Shown here piece after piece: positions 1 through 5,700 of a DNA stretch of 8,566 bases. Under the pieces are notes generated by a model. The model did not search any database. It had not been told where the DNA came from and saw nothing but the letters and a program-made list of their open reading frames with translations. Made by a program: the position numbers and the translations under genes. Numbering within the stretch: the stretch's first letter is position 1; each line of letters opens with the position of its first letter. This DNA is from JARROD01 sp037384225 (GTDB taxonomy: Bacteria; Pseudomonadota; Gammaproteobacteria; Pseudomonadales; Cellvibrionaceae), in assembly GCA_037384225.1 (NCBI GenBank), contig JARROD010000342.1:1-8566 (forward strand), written 5' to 3'.

Positions 1-112
1 CTCCAGAGACACGCGGTGAACCCTTCCCTGGGGCTCGCTTGCGGCAGAGCCTGCCCCGCGAAGCGCTTTGGGCATCCCTGCCGCAAACGGTCTCTGGAGG
101 GACTTCGCCTCC
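1..112. repeat. Nested inverted-repeat element downstream of the AlbA_2 gene
   Basis: A perfect 10-bp inverted repeat (CTCCAGAGAC at 1-10, GTCTCTGGAG at 90-99) encloses a second perfect 9-bp one (TTGCGGCAG at 39-47, CTGCCGCAA at 78-86). A third, mutually exclusive stem can form between GGAGG (96-100) and CCTCC (108-112). No coding potential fits the structure. It lies 85 bases past the stop codon of the minus-strand AlbA_2 gene, so it may fold in that transcript's 3' end. No T-tract follows, so a simple intrinsic terminator is unlikely. A dispersed extragenic palindromic element is the likelier explanation. The left edge may be cut by the window. Confidence 0.55.
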
Positions 113-196
113 TCGGACCTGACAGCGCAGTTGAATCGATGAATAATGTATTTTTTAGATAAGGTTGGCCTTCTATGAACCGGCAAGTTCTTTCTA

Positions 197-1417
197 CTAC
201 CGGTATAAAACCGTCTTCAGATAATCTTCTGTTTCGACGAACTCAGGGTCTTTCCCAGTCAATGCTCGCGTTAGCGGAACAATCTTCGTTCTGACCCCCA
301 TCCCCCGAGAGTCGACATAGCCATAGTCCCGAAGTACTTCCATAATAAGGGTGTTTCTGGGCGAACGCTGTCCCGCTTTCATTTTTTCAATGGACATTGA
401 ATTGGGCAACGCACCGGGACTAATCACTTCAAACCGGTTGGAATAGCTGGCCACTTCAATTTCTATAAAACGTGTCCAGTCGCGGTGGGCGAGGGCGTTG
501 ATCAACGCTTCCCGAACTGCTTCAAGTGGGTAATACCATTTGGTTTCCCTGCGCAGGTTTTCATCAATATTCGCCGCTTGCTGAGAAATAAAGGGTTTCA
601 TGGCTGAGACAAAGCGTTCGATAATGCCGCCATCAAGCAGGGTTTCAGGAGAACCGGTCGTATCCCATCGCCCCACCATAGGGCCGTCCAGAATTTCGTC
701 CAAAGCCGCCTGGTATTCTTTGTCCGTGCTGTTGAACGCCATTACCCTGAGTCCCGCCTGTTTTAAAAAACGTCGTGGCTTTTTGCCAAATAATACCAAT
801 CCGGCAATCGTACAGCAGATGCTGTCACCCGCTTCGGTCAGAAATCCAAGACCTGATAATCGCGCCTGCCATTCATCGGGTGTTTTTGGCACATCAGGAT
901 CACGTAAAATATCACGGATATAATTTGTTAAACGTGCTTCATCAAGGCAGTTTATGTCAGTGCGGGGCACCGGCATCACTTCGGTATGCAACATGCCCCC
1001 TAATTCAAATAGGCGCATCTGTTGTTCTCTGGTAGCCAATCGCGAAGTCGAGCCAACCCGTATATAAACCTCTTCCCGTCCACGATCACGAACGACATAG
1101 GGCTTGGAGATGCCTTGTGGAAAGCTGATGACTGCGACAGAGGTTGTCGCGTCCAGTCTAACCTCCTCGTAAAACGGCAAAATCATCGGGTGAATCTTTT
1201 CCTGCATGATATTCATCACCCATTCTTCAAGTTTCTCCCTTTGGGTGCCAGTGATGGTACCATCGTCTTCAACACCCAGGAGTAATTTACCACCCTGGAA
1301 GTTAGCCATAGCAACCACTTCTTTTGCCAATTGCTCAGGGCGTATATCATCGCGTTTGAATTCCACTCCGGAGTTTTCACCATTGGCGATGATTTCCAGT
1401 AATTCGTTTTTTAACAT
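197..1417 (-). CDS. AlbA_2 (Schlafen-type) domain and HATPase domain protein
   Basis: A 406-residue protein of the family often annotated as 'ATP-binding protein' or 'RNA-binding domain-containing protein'. The AlbA_2 (Schlafen AlbA-like) domain spans about residues 14-130, with ENSGVEFKRD (14-23), ANFQGGKLLLGVEDDG (38-53) and VYIRVGSTSR (117-126). A C-terminal GHKL-type ATPase-like domain follows, with N-box-like EAVREALINALAHRDW (299-314), EVISPGALP (330-338) and SRGMGVR (370-376). The ATG at 1417 is preferred over a start at 1477: GGGAAAG lies just upstream, and it falls 1 base after the preceding stop codon, which suggests translational coupling. The family is frequent in defence and restriction-modification loci, as a presumed regulator or accessory factor; its biochemical role is unsettled. 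Both ends look complete, unlike its neighbours. No T-rich terminator is visible after the stop. Confidence 0.85.
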   Translation of the reverse strand: MLKNELLEIIANGENSGVEFKRDDIRPEQLAKEVVAMANFQGGKLLLGVEDDGTITGTQREKLEEWVMNIMQEKIHPMILPFYEEVRLDATTSVAVISFPQGISKPYVVRDRGREEVYIRVGSTSRLATREQQMRLFELGGMLHTEVMPVPRTDINCLDEARLTNYIRDILRDPDVPKTPDEWQARLSGLGFLTEAGDSICCTIAGLVLFGKKPRRFLKQAGLRVMAFNSTDKEYQAALDEILDGPMVGRWDTTGSPETLLDGGIIERFVSAMKPFISQQAANIDENLRRETKWYYPLEAVREALINALAHRDWTRFIEIEVASYSNRFEVISPGALPNSMSIEKMKAGQRSPRNTLIMEVLRDYGYVDSRGMGVRTKIVPLTRALTGKDPEFVETEDYLKTVLYR

Positions 1418-1418
1418 A

Positions 1419-1730
1419 TTACTTTCCCGCTTTAATCTCCTTAATAAATTGAGATTTTCGCTGAAAATTTCGATCACCCCTAGGAATCATTCTCTGTTTA
1501 GGGTAAGACACATACAGCCTGCGCTTGGCTCTTGTCACCGCCACAAAAGCGTTATTGCCTTCCTCATCGAGCTCTTTGGCCGTTTTGGCGCGGTAATTGG
1601 GGAAAACTTCCTCACATATTCCAATTAAAGATACGATATCCTTTTCCATACACTTCATCGTAAGCTCGCCTGAATAGTCACCCAATGCTAATTGCAGAGC
1701 TTTTAAAGTTTTTGATGTTGATAAACTCAA
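1419..1730 (-). pseudogene. C-terminal remnant of a UvrD/Rep-type helicase
   Basis: This frame retains only the end of a superfamily 1 helicase. DIVSLIGICEEVFPNYRA followed by EEGNNAFVAVTRAKRRLYVS is the usual stretch from after motif V to motif VI, where the invariant VA-TRAK sequence supplies the arginine finger. YPKQRMIPRGD and SQFIKEI complete a normal C-terminus. The Walker A and B motifs and all of domain 1A are absent, against an expected length of roughly 500-700 residues. Motif V is damaged: LTMKCMEKDIV has lost the usual H-x-x-KG core. The frame opens with a TTG, but ribosomes would more likely load at the ATG at 1734 in another frame. A peptide here could not be an active helicase. 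Retention may be incidental, or may serve to couple translation to the AlbA_2 gene 1 base downstream. GajB of Gabija is one possible parent, not demonstrated. Confidence 0.75.
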
Positions 1731-1734
1731 TCAT
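1678..1734 (-). pseudogene. N-terminal remnant of an AAA/OLD-type ATPase
   Basis: An 18-codon reading frame starts at an ATG behind a strong ribosome-binding site (GAGG, then six bases, then ATG) and reads MIEFINIKNFKSSAISIG before a TGA. MIEFINIKNFKS matches the first beta strand and turn typical of OLD/AAA_15/RecF-like ATPases, which usually begin with an I-x-I-x-N-F-(K/R)-S type sequence. Nothing of the Walker A region survives, and the downstream DNA carries the helicase C-terminus in a different frame. I infer a deletion joining the start of one gene to the end of the next. The match is only about 12 residues, so family assignment is tentative, but the position and ribosome-binding site support a real former gene start. 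Confidence 0.5.
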
Positions 1735-1788
1735 TTAACACCTCGGAAATTAGGTTTTTGACGTGGAATAAGAAATAGCATTAAAGAA

Positions 1789-2820
1789 CTAACTATCCTT
1801 TAATAAAGCCCGTGCTTTCTCCTCAAAGACAGGTTGATTTTTCAATAACACAGAAAACTCGGAATCCGATACATTAGCGAGTTCCACCATCCAAACTTCA
1901 AACAAGGTCGAGTTTTTGAATCGCTTGCGAGAATCTGCTGTAGGATCTTTCTCGAATCCAGACTTGCCTAGCAACTGGTAGCAACGTTCGATAGTAGTTG
2001 AATACTTGTTTTTAAAGTCGGCTCGGTATTCGTTATCTCCTTTTTTGATTTCTTCCCTCGCCATATCCAGGAAAGGTGCTATTTCCTTCTTATTCTCAGA
2101 ATCGAGGTAATCAAAACGATAAAAAGCCCAAAAGCGCAGAACCAATTCTTGATCTTTCATTCGCTTTGAAAGATCTCCGAGCATTGCTTTAGAGTATCCC
2201 AGATTCGCCAACTCTTCCAATAATTCACGATCTCTAGGTTTAGCCATCGCATTACGAATCTCTTGATTGTTCAGCGTGAGCCCCCCCGTATTTATCCGGC
2301 GAAATACCGAATATTTTACATCGTCAGGAGTCCCGGGCTTTATCATGTACACCGTAATGGGACATTCTTTAATGCGGCGTTGGTAAGTGAGTGGTAATTG
2401 GTCATACGTTTTGCCGTTCAAGTTAGTTAGAAACTCTAAGCCACTCAAGCGCAGCTTTTTAATAATCACAAATTTACGAATCGAGGATAACCGCTGAAGT
2501 CCATCCACAATCAACCAGTTCTCATCGTCAGAAGCATCAAAGTAGAACGCAGGTAGCGGGAATCTAATTAATATAGACTCTATCAATCGACTCATCTTGC
2601 GGTTATCCCACAAGTCAGCGTGACGTTGGAAGTCAGTATTCATGTCAATTTCGTTGTGCTGAATCCGCTCAATCAGCGCATCAAGTGACTTTGGTTCAAC
2701 CACGATATCTATTTCAGAAGGGTTGAATGGTTTCATTACTGGATTTAGAAATTCTGATTCCTCGTCAGCATCAGGAGAAGTCAATTCCTCATCAAGCTCG
2801 GTTTCCTGATGGTTAATCAC
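1789..2820 (-). CDS. DUF262 (GmrS/SspE-like ParB/Srx-fold) protein
   Basis: A 343-residue DUF262 protein, the nucleotide-hydrolysing ParB/sulfiredoxin-like fold also found in GmrSD, BrxU and SspE. The core runs from about residue 45 to 195: DFQRHADLWD (63-72), RLIESILIRFPLPAFYFD (78-95), WLIVDGLQRLSSI (102-114) and FRRINTGGLTLNNQEIRNA (173-191). The catalytic-type D-G-Q-x-R signature reads D-G-L-Q-R at 106-110. The C-terminal third is helical-looking and has no visible DUF1524 HNH nuclease motif, so this is a standalone DUF262 protein. The start is GTG at 2820, set by AGGAG at 2832-2828 with a 7-base spacer. It overlaps the preceding stop as GTGA, so its translation is probably coupled to the HsdM stub. 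The N-terminal 30 residues are acidic. A defence role is inferred from the family and neighbours; the substrate is unknown. Confidence 0.85.
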   Translation of the reverse strand: MINHQETELDEELTSPDADEESEFLNPVMKPFNPSEIDIVVEPKSLDALIERIQHNEIDMNTDFQRHADLWDNRKMSRLIESILIRFPLPAFYFDASDDENWLIVDGLQRLSSIRKFVIIKKLRLSGLEFLTNLNGKTYDQLPLTYQRRIKECPITVYMIKPGTPDDVKYSVFRRINTGGLTLNNQEIRNAMAKPRDRELLEELANLGYSKAMLGDLSKRMKDQELVLRFWAFYRFDYLDSENKKEIAPFLDMAREEIKKGDNEYRADFKNKYSTTIERCYQLLGKSGFEKDPTADSRKRFKNSTLFEVWMVELANVSDSEFSVLLKNQPVFEEKARALLKDS

Positions 2821-3017
2821 GCATTTTCTCCTTTTATTGTTAATTGAGTTGTTGCCACGATCATGCCATAAGGGTTGCCTTTATATTTATCGGATACATA
2901 CTTCATAAACAGTATGCTCAGCACATAATCTTTATACTGACTGGCATCCATACCTCCGCGGAGTTCATCGCAGTTGGCCCATAGGGAGGAGTAAAGTTCG
3001 GTTTTCTTGATTGCCAT
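2817..3017 (-). pseudogene. hsdM: 5' stub of type I restriction-modification methylase subunit HsdM
   Basis: The first roughly 50 residues are a clear HsdM N-terminus: MAIKKTELYSSLWANCDELR, GGMDASQYKDYVLSILFMKY and VSDKYKGNPYG. In full HsdM this starts the N-terminal helical domain before the N6-adenine methyltransferase domain. Here it ends after 66 residues with an unrelated-looking tail (MIVATTQLTIKGENA), against about 500 residues in the family. The SAM-binding and catalytic NPPF/NPPY motifs are absent, so it cannot methylate. An internal deletion that kept the start, ribosome-binding site (GGAAAG) and a short in-frame tail is the simplest explanation. The stop overlaps the GTG of the DUF262 gene. 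No hsdS or hsdR is present in the window. Confidence 0.85.
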
Positions 3018-3053
3018 AGATGCTTTCCGTTAAATGCTTATGCCAAGCAATGG

Positions 3054-3293
3054 TTAAAGCCGGCCGGTATCGAGCCCCGCGGCTTTCAGTCGTTGTGTCA
3101 GGTTGCGCATTTTACTGAACTCTGTGCCGAAGCTTTGGCGAAGCCCGACCCCCTCGCAGAATTCCTTGGCAGTAATGTTCTTTAGCTCATCGGCATACTT
3201 GATCATTTGCAGATGCAGCTCAGCGGTGTATTGATTGCGAGGGGCGTCTGTCAGAACCTGCTTAATACGCTCGTATATCTCATTTTCGTTCAT
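3054..3293 (-). CDS. Small HTH-like regulator associated with type I RM loci
   Basis: A complete 79-residue protein, MNENEIYERIKQVLTDAPRN onward, with a predicted all-helical body. The conserved-looking segments are YTAELHLQMIKYADELK (22-38), AKEFCEGVGL (42-51) and GTEFSKMRNLTQRLKAAGLD (56-75); the last is the likely DNA-recognition helix region. From recollection, proteins of this size and pattern commonly sit immediately upstream of hsdM and are annotated as HTH-like domain proteins. A control role over the restriction-modification operon is plausible but unproven. It is the first gene of the minus-strand operon, 36 bases before the HsdM stub. The Shine-Dalgarno sequence is weak (ACGGAT). 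A palindrome centred 38-39 bases upstream of its start is a candidate autoregulatory site. Confidence 0.75.
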   Translation of the reverse strand: MNENEIYERIKQVLTDAPRNQYTAELHLQMIKYADELKNITAKEFCEGVGLRQSFGTEFSKMRNLTQRLKAAGLDTGRL

Positions 3294-3319
3294 TTTTTAA
3301 TCCGTACAAACGACTCACT

Positions 3320-3343
3320 TATATAATTTAGCTAAATTATATA
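3320..3343. promoter_or_regulatory. Perfect 24-bp palindrome, candidate operator
   Basis: Two 12-bp half-sites (TATATAATTTAG and its exact complement) meet without a spacer. The mirror symmetry stops exactly at 3319/3344. The site contains a TATAAT on each strand and overlaps the predicted -10 of the HTH-like gene, 27 bases from its start codon. That is where a dimeric autorepressor would block RNA polymerase. The binding protein is inferred, not shown. A hairpin role is possible but the stem would be very AT-rich and no T-tract follows. Confidence 0.6.
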
Positions 3344-3364
3344 GTATTGCGGCATTATACAAAA
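3336..3364 (-). promoter_or_regulatory. Candidate sigma-70 promoter of the defence-remnant operon
   Basis: On the minus strand TTTTGT (3364-3359) and a perfect TATAAT (3341-3336) are separated by 17 bases. The -35 is poor, the -10 is consensus, and the latter lies inside the palindrome. It would give a short leader of about 35 bases before the ATG at 3293. No other good promoter is visible upstream of the five minus-strand genes or gene remnants. Confidence 0.45.
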
Positions 3365-3428
3365 TGAATTTGAATGATCTCGCCGTGATGAAGGAGAGGT
3401 CATCGCAATACCGGACGGAGCAACGCAG

Positions 3429-3456
3429 CCAGGGGAATAAGGGGCGTGCTCTGGAG
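3429..3456 (+). repeat. Degenerate inverted copy of the 1-31 sequence
   Basis: The blocks CCAGGG, GCGTG and CTCTGGAG occur here on the plus strand in the same order and nearly the same spacing as on the minus strand at 31-1 (15 versus 17 bases between the starts of the first two blocks; one base inserted before the last block at the left end). The match is short and gapped, so it could be a member of a common extragenic repeat family, or chance. Confidence 0.3.
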
Positions 3457-3483
3457 ATCTAAATCCCAAACGCAAATGAAGCT

Positions 3484-3504
3484 GGCGGGTTTGTAACCCC
3501 CGCC
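3484..3504. other. GC-rich hairpin 60 bases downstream of ggt
   Basis: GGCGGGTT and AACC..CGCC can pair around a 3-base loop with a 2-C bulge. It lies beyond the ggt stop on the minus strand and could terminate or stabilise that transcript. No T-run follows on either strand, so an intrinsic terminator is not supported. A weaker CAGTT/AACTG pairing lies between it and the ggt stop. The rest of 3294-3563 shows no coding sequence I would defend. Confidence 0.35.
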
Positions 3505-3563
3505 AAGCGCTTTCAACAACTACCCGCTCTTCTAGGCAGTTATCAAATAAAAACTGTCCCCAA

Positions 3564-5282
3564 CTACTCTCCCAACGCCAGCCCTTCCCGCCGGGGATCG
3601 ACACCGCCCAGCATTCCCTTAGGCGTGATCTGAATCCCATGCAGCCCGCTGTTCAATTGCCTGAGCTGCACTTTGTGACCGAGCTTTTCCAAGCCCTCTC
3701 GCAACAGGGTGATGCCCGTGTCCTGTTCCAGTGTGGTGGGGCCGTTGCGGTTGCTGGCTTTGGGCAGGGAGATGGCCTGCTGGATGTCGAGGTTCCAGTC
3801 GAGCATGGCGATCAGGCTGTGGGCGACGTAGTTGATAATGCGGCTGCCGCCGGGGGAGCCGAGTACGGCGATGAGTTTGTTGTCGTGGTCGAATACCATC
3901 ACCGGGGTCATGGAGCTGCGGGGGCGTTTGCCCGCTTCGACGCGGTTGGCAACGGGATGCCCGTTTTTGGTCGGGCTCAGGGAAAAGTCGGTGAGTTGAT
4001 TGTTGAGCAGGTAGCCGTTGGCAAACACGGTGGAGCCAAAGGCCATTTCGATGCTGGTGGTCATGGAAATGGCGTTGCCACGGCTGTCGATAATGGACAT
4101 ATGGCTGGTGGAGGGCATTTCCAGCGCGTCGTCCTGCCCGTAGGCCAGGTCGGTGAGCTGGCCCGGTGTGGCCTGGCCCATGTCCAGTTTCGGGGAGATG
4201 CGCCGGCGCCGTTTGGCGATGTAGTTGTCGTCCAGCAGTTGTCGGATGGGGACGGTGACGAAATCCGCGTCGGCGGCGTAAAAATCCCGGTCTGCGAAGG
4301 CCAGCCGTGACGCCTGGGTAAACAGGTGGATGGGTTGCAGTTGATTGACGCCGGTTTTGGGTAGGTCATAGCCTTCCAGCAGCCCGAGAATCTGCAGCAG
4401 GGTGAGGCCGCCGGAGCTGGGCGGGCCCATGCTGCAGACCTTGTATTGGCGGTAGTGGTCGCACAGCGGTGGCCGCTGCTTGGCCCGGTAGCGTTTAAAG
4501 TCCTTGAGGGCGATGGCGCCGGGGTTGCGCTCACTGGAATTGATCGCTTTTACCATGGCCGGGGTCAGGGTTCCGGCGTAGAAGGCGGCGGTGCCGGACT
4601 CGGCGATGGCGCGCAGGGCTTTGGCGGCCGCCAGGGGGTTGCCGTCGGGGTAAAAGTAATGGTTGGCGGCGGCGAGCTGGGTGAGCCCGGGGTTGAGTTT
4701 CAGCGCTATCAGCTTGTGCAGCCTGGGGCTGACGATAAAACCCTCATCGGCGAGTTTAATGGCGGGTTCGAACAGTTTTTTCCAGGGCAGCTTGCCGTGT
4801 TTTTGATGGGCCAGCTCCAGCGCTTTTAATACCCCGGGCACACCGACGGATCTGCCGCCCACCACGGCGTCTATCCACCGCTCCGGCGTTCCATCCTTTT
4901 TTAAGAATAACCCGGGTTTGGCGGAACCCGGGGCGGTTTCGCGGCCGTCGTAGCTGGTTAGCTGTTGCCCCTGCGCCTGCCAGTGGAGAAGAAAGGCGCC
5001 GCCGCCGATGCCCGAGGACTGGGGTTCCACCAGTGTCAGCACCAGTTGCGCGGCGATGGCGGCGTCGATCGCCGCGCCGCCCTGTTTGAGCATGGTATCG
5101 GCGGCCCTGGTGGCGTAGGGGTTGGCGGTGACGGCCATATATTTCTGGGCAGAGACCGCTTCCCTGGGGGCGAAACCGGTGGCGGCTTCGGGTTCACGCA
5201 GCTCCCGCACTTTTGGGGATTCGGCGACAGCGTAAAGCGCTGTCAGCCAAAGACAGATAACGGCGGTAAAAATAGTTTTCAA
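3564..5282 (-). CDS. ggt: Gamma-glutamyltransferase, secreted
   Basis: A 572-residue Ntn-hydrolase that cleaves the gamma-glutamyl bond of glutathione and related peptides in the periplasm, by hydrolysis or transfer to an acceptor. Residues 1-20 form a signal peptide (positive start, hydrophobic core, likely cleavage after ALYAVA). YDGRETAP (111-118) supplies the substrate-carboxylate arginine R114. The autoprocessing site is S-T-S-H at 391-394, making T392 the nucleophile and N-terminus of the small subunit (large about 21-391, small 392-572). NNQLTDFS (427-434), RPRSSMTP (453-460) and SPGGSR (476-481) match the E. coli substrate-binding segments. The lid-loop region between DFS and KRP looks shorter than in E. 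coli. The gene is complete. Its start is a TTG at 5282, chosen because AGGAG lies 5 bases upstream and because the next ATG would remove the signal peptide. GC content is higher than in the operon downstream, so this is probably native chromosome. Confidence 0.95.
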   Translation of the reverse strand: MKTIFTAVICLWLTALYAVAESPKVRELREPEAATGFAPREAVSAQKYMAVTANPYATRAADTMLKQGGAAIDAAIAAQLVLTLVEPQSSGIGGGAFLLHWQAQGQQLTSYDGRETAPGSAKPGLFLKKDGTPERWIDAVVGGRSVGVPGVLKALELAHQKHGKLPWKKLFEPAIKLADEGFIVSPRLHKLIALKLNPGLTQLAAANHYFYPDGNPLAAAKALRAIAESGTAAFYAGTLTPAMVKAINSSERNPGAIALKDFKRYRAKQRPPLCDHYRQYKVCSMGPPSSGGLTLLQILGLLEGYDLPKTGVNQLQPIHLFTQASRLAFADRDFYAADADFVTVPIRQLLDDNYIAKRRRRISPKLDMGQATPGQLTDLAYGQDDALEMPSTSHMSIIDSRGNAISMTTSIEMAFGSTVFANGYLLNNQLTDFSLSPTKNGHPVANRVEAGKRPRSSMTPVMVFDHDNKLIAVLGSPGGSRIINYVAHSLIAMLDWNLDIQQAISLPKASNRNGPTTLEQDTGITLLREGLEKLGHKVQLRQLNSGLHGIQITPKGMLGGVDPRREGLALGE

Positions 5283-5287
5283 AATGG

Positions 5288-5292
5288 CTCCT
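5288..5292 (-). promoter_or_regulatory. Ribosome-binding site that fixes the TTG start of ggt
   Basis: AGGAG on the minus strand is followed by CCATT and then TTG-AAA-ACT. The 5-base spacing is near optimal and there is no ATG in frame nearby. The codon before the TTG is ATT, itself a rare start, so initiation could shift by one residue without affecting the signal peptide. Confidence 0.6.
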
Positions 5293-5371
5293 GCAATACA
5301 GAGAAATGGAGAGTTGAATCCGTTAGTCCGGTAACCATACCAGAAGCGGCAAGCCTCACCAAAATTGTCAG

Positions 5372-5377
5372 ATTATA
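5372..5377 (-). promoter_or_regulatory. Candidate -10 element for ggt
   Basis: A consensus TATAAT on the minus strand lies about 90 bases upstream of the ggt start. The 17-base-spaced -35 hexamer would be ACCTAA, a poor match, so an activator or an alternative promoter is possible. Confidence 0.3.
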
Positions 5378-5700
5378 CCCAAAGCGTTTGAGATTTAGGT
5401 GTGCAGAGTGCCGCTGCATGGCAGGCCCCATGTGAGGAGGAGCTGGGTATAGAGTGGCTTTTGTAATCAGTGTGTTTTGTGTGGTCTTTATGATAGTATC
5501 AAAAGGATGTGTGGACTGAAGTGCGCTCAACGTAGTGCACACAAAGTCATATTAAAGCAGTACACTTAAAAGCAGTGTCTATATAAAGTGCACGGCCCTT
5601 AGTAATACTGCCAAAAATAGAAGCGTAGCGATAAGCGCCGTCAACAAGCATAAATAGCGCAAATTTCGGATTATAAAATAAATAATTGACTGGGTTTGCT

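Larger units (their letters stand above)
5283..5700. other. Divergent intergenic region between ggt and the response regulator
   Basis: This 418-base stretch must hold the control regions of two divergent genes. It becomes AT-rich towards the regulator. AGTGCAC occurs twice, at 5534-5540 and 5587-5593, 53 bases apart. A TATAAA at 5672-5677 could be the -10 of the regulator gene but lacks a good -35. A long open frame on the minus strand between 5279 and 5542 has no recognisable domain and overlaps the ggt leader, so I do not call it a gene. No RNA gene or riboswitch was recognised. Confidence 0.5.

Noticed and set aside
1..112. Retron ncRNA, attC site or riboswitch
   Set aside because: There is no reverse transcriptase, no integron core sites and no known aptamer consensus that I can recognise; only the inverted repeats are supported.
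1418..1477. A longer AlbA_2 protein starting at 1477
   Set aside because: The extra 20 residues overlap the helicase remnant in another frame and resemble no family N-terminus; the ATG at 1417 has its own Shine-Dalgarno sequence and adjoins the previous stop.
3332..3640. A 102-codon minus-strand frame running from inside ggt to the palindrome
   Set aside because: It shares DNA with the ggt C-terminus in another frame and crosses the hairpin; no domain seen. It may reflect a repeated extragenic element.
3639..5435. Several long frames antisense to ggt, rich in Gly, Ala and Val
   Set aside because: They arise from the GC-rich codon pattern of ggt, match no domain, and conflict with a complete enzyme whose catalytic motifs are all in the minus-strand frame.
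5279..5542. An 87-codon minus-strand frame in the ggt upstream region
   Set aside because: It overlaps the ggt start and leader, has unremarkable composition and no motif; it fits control DNA better than a gene.
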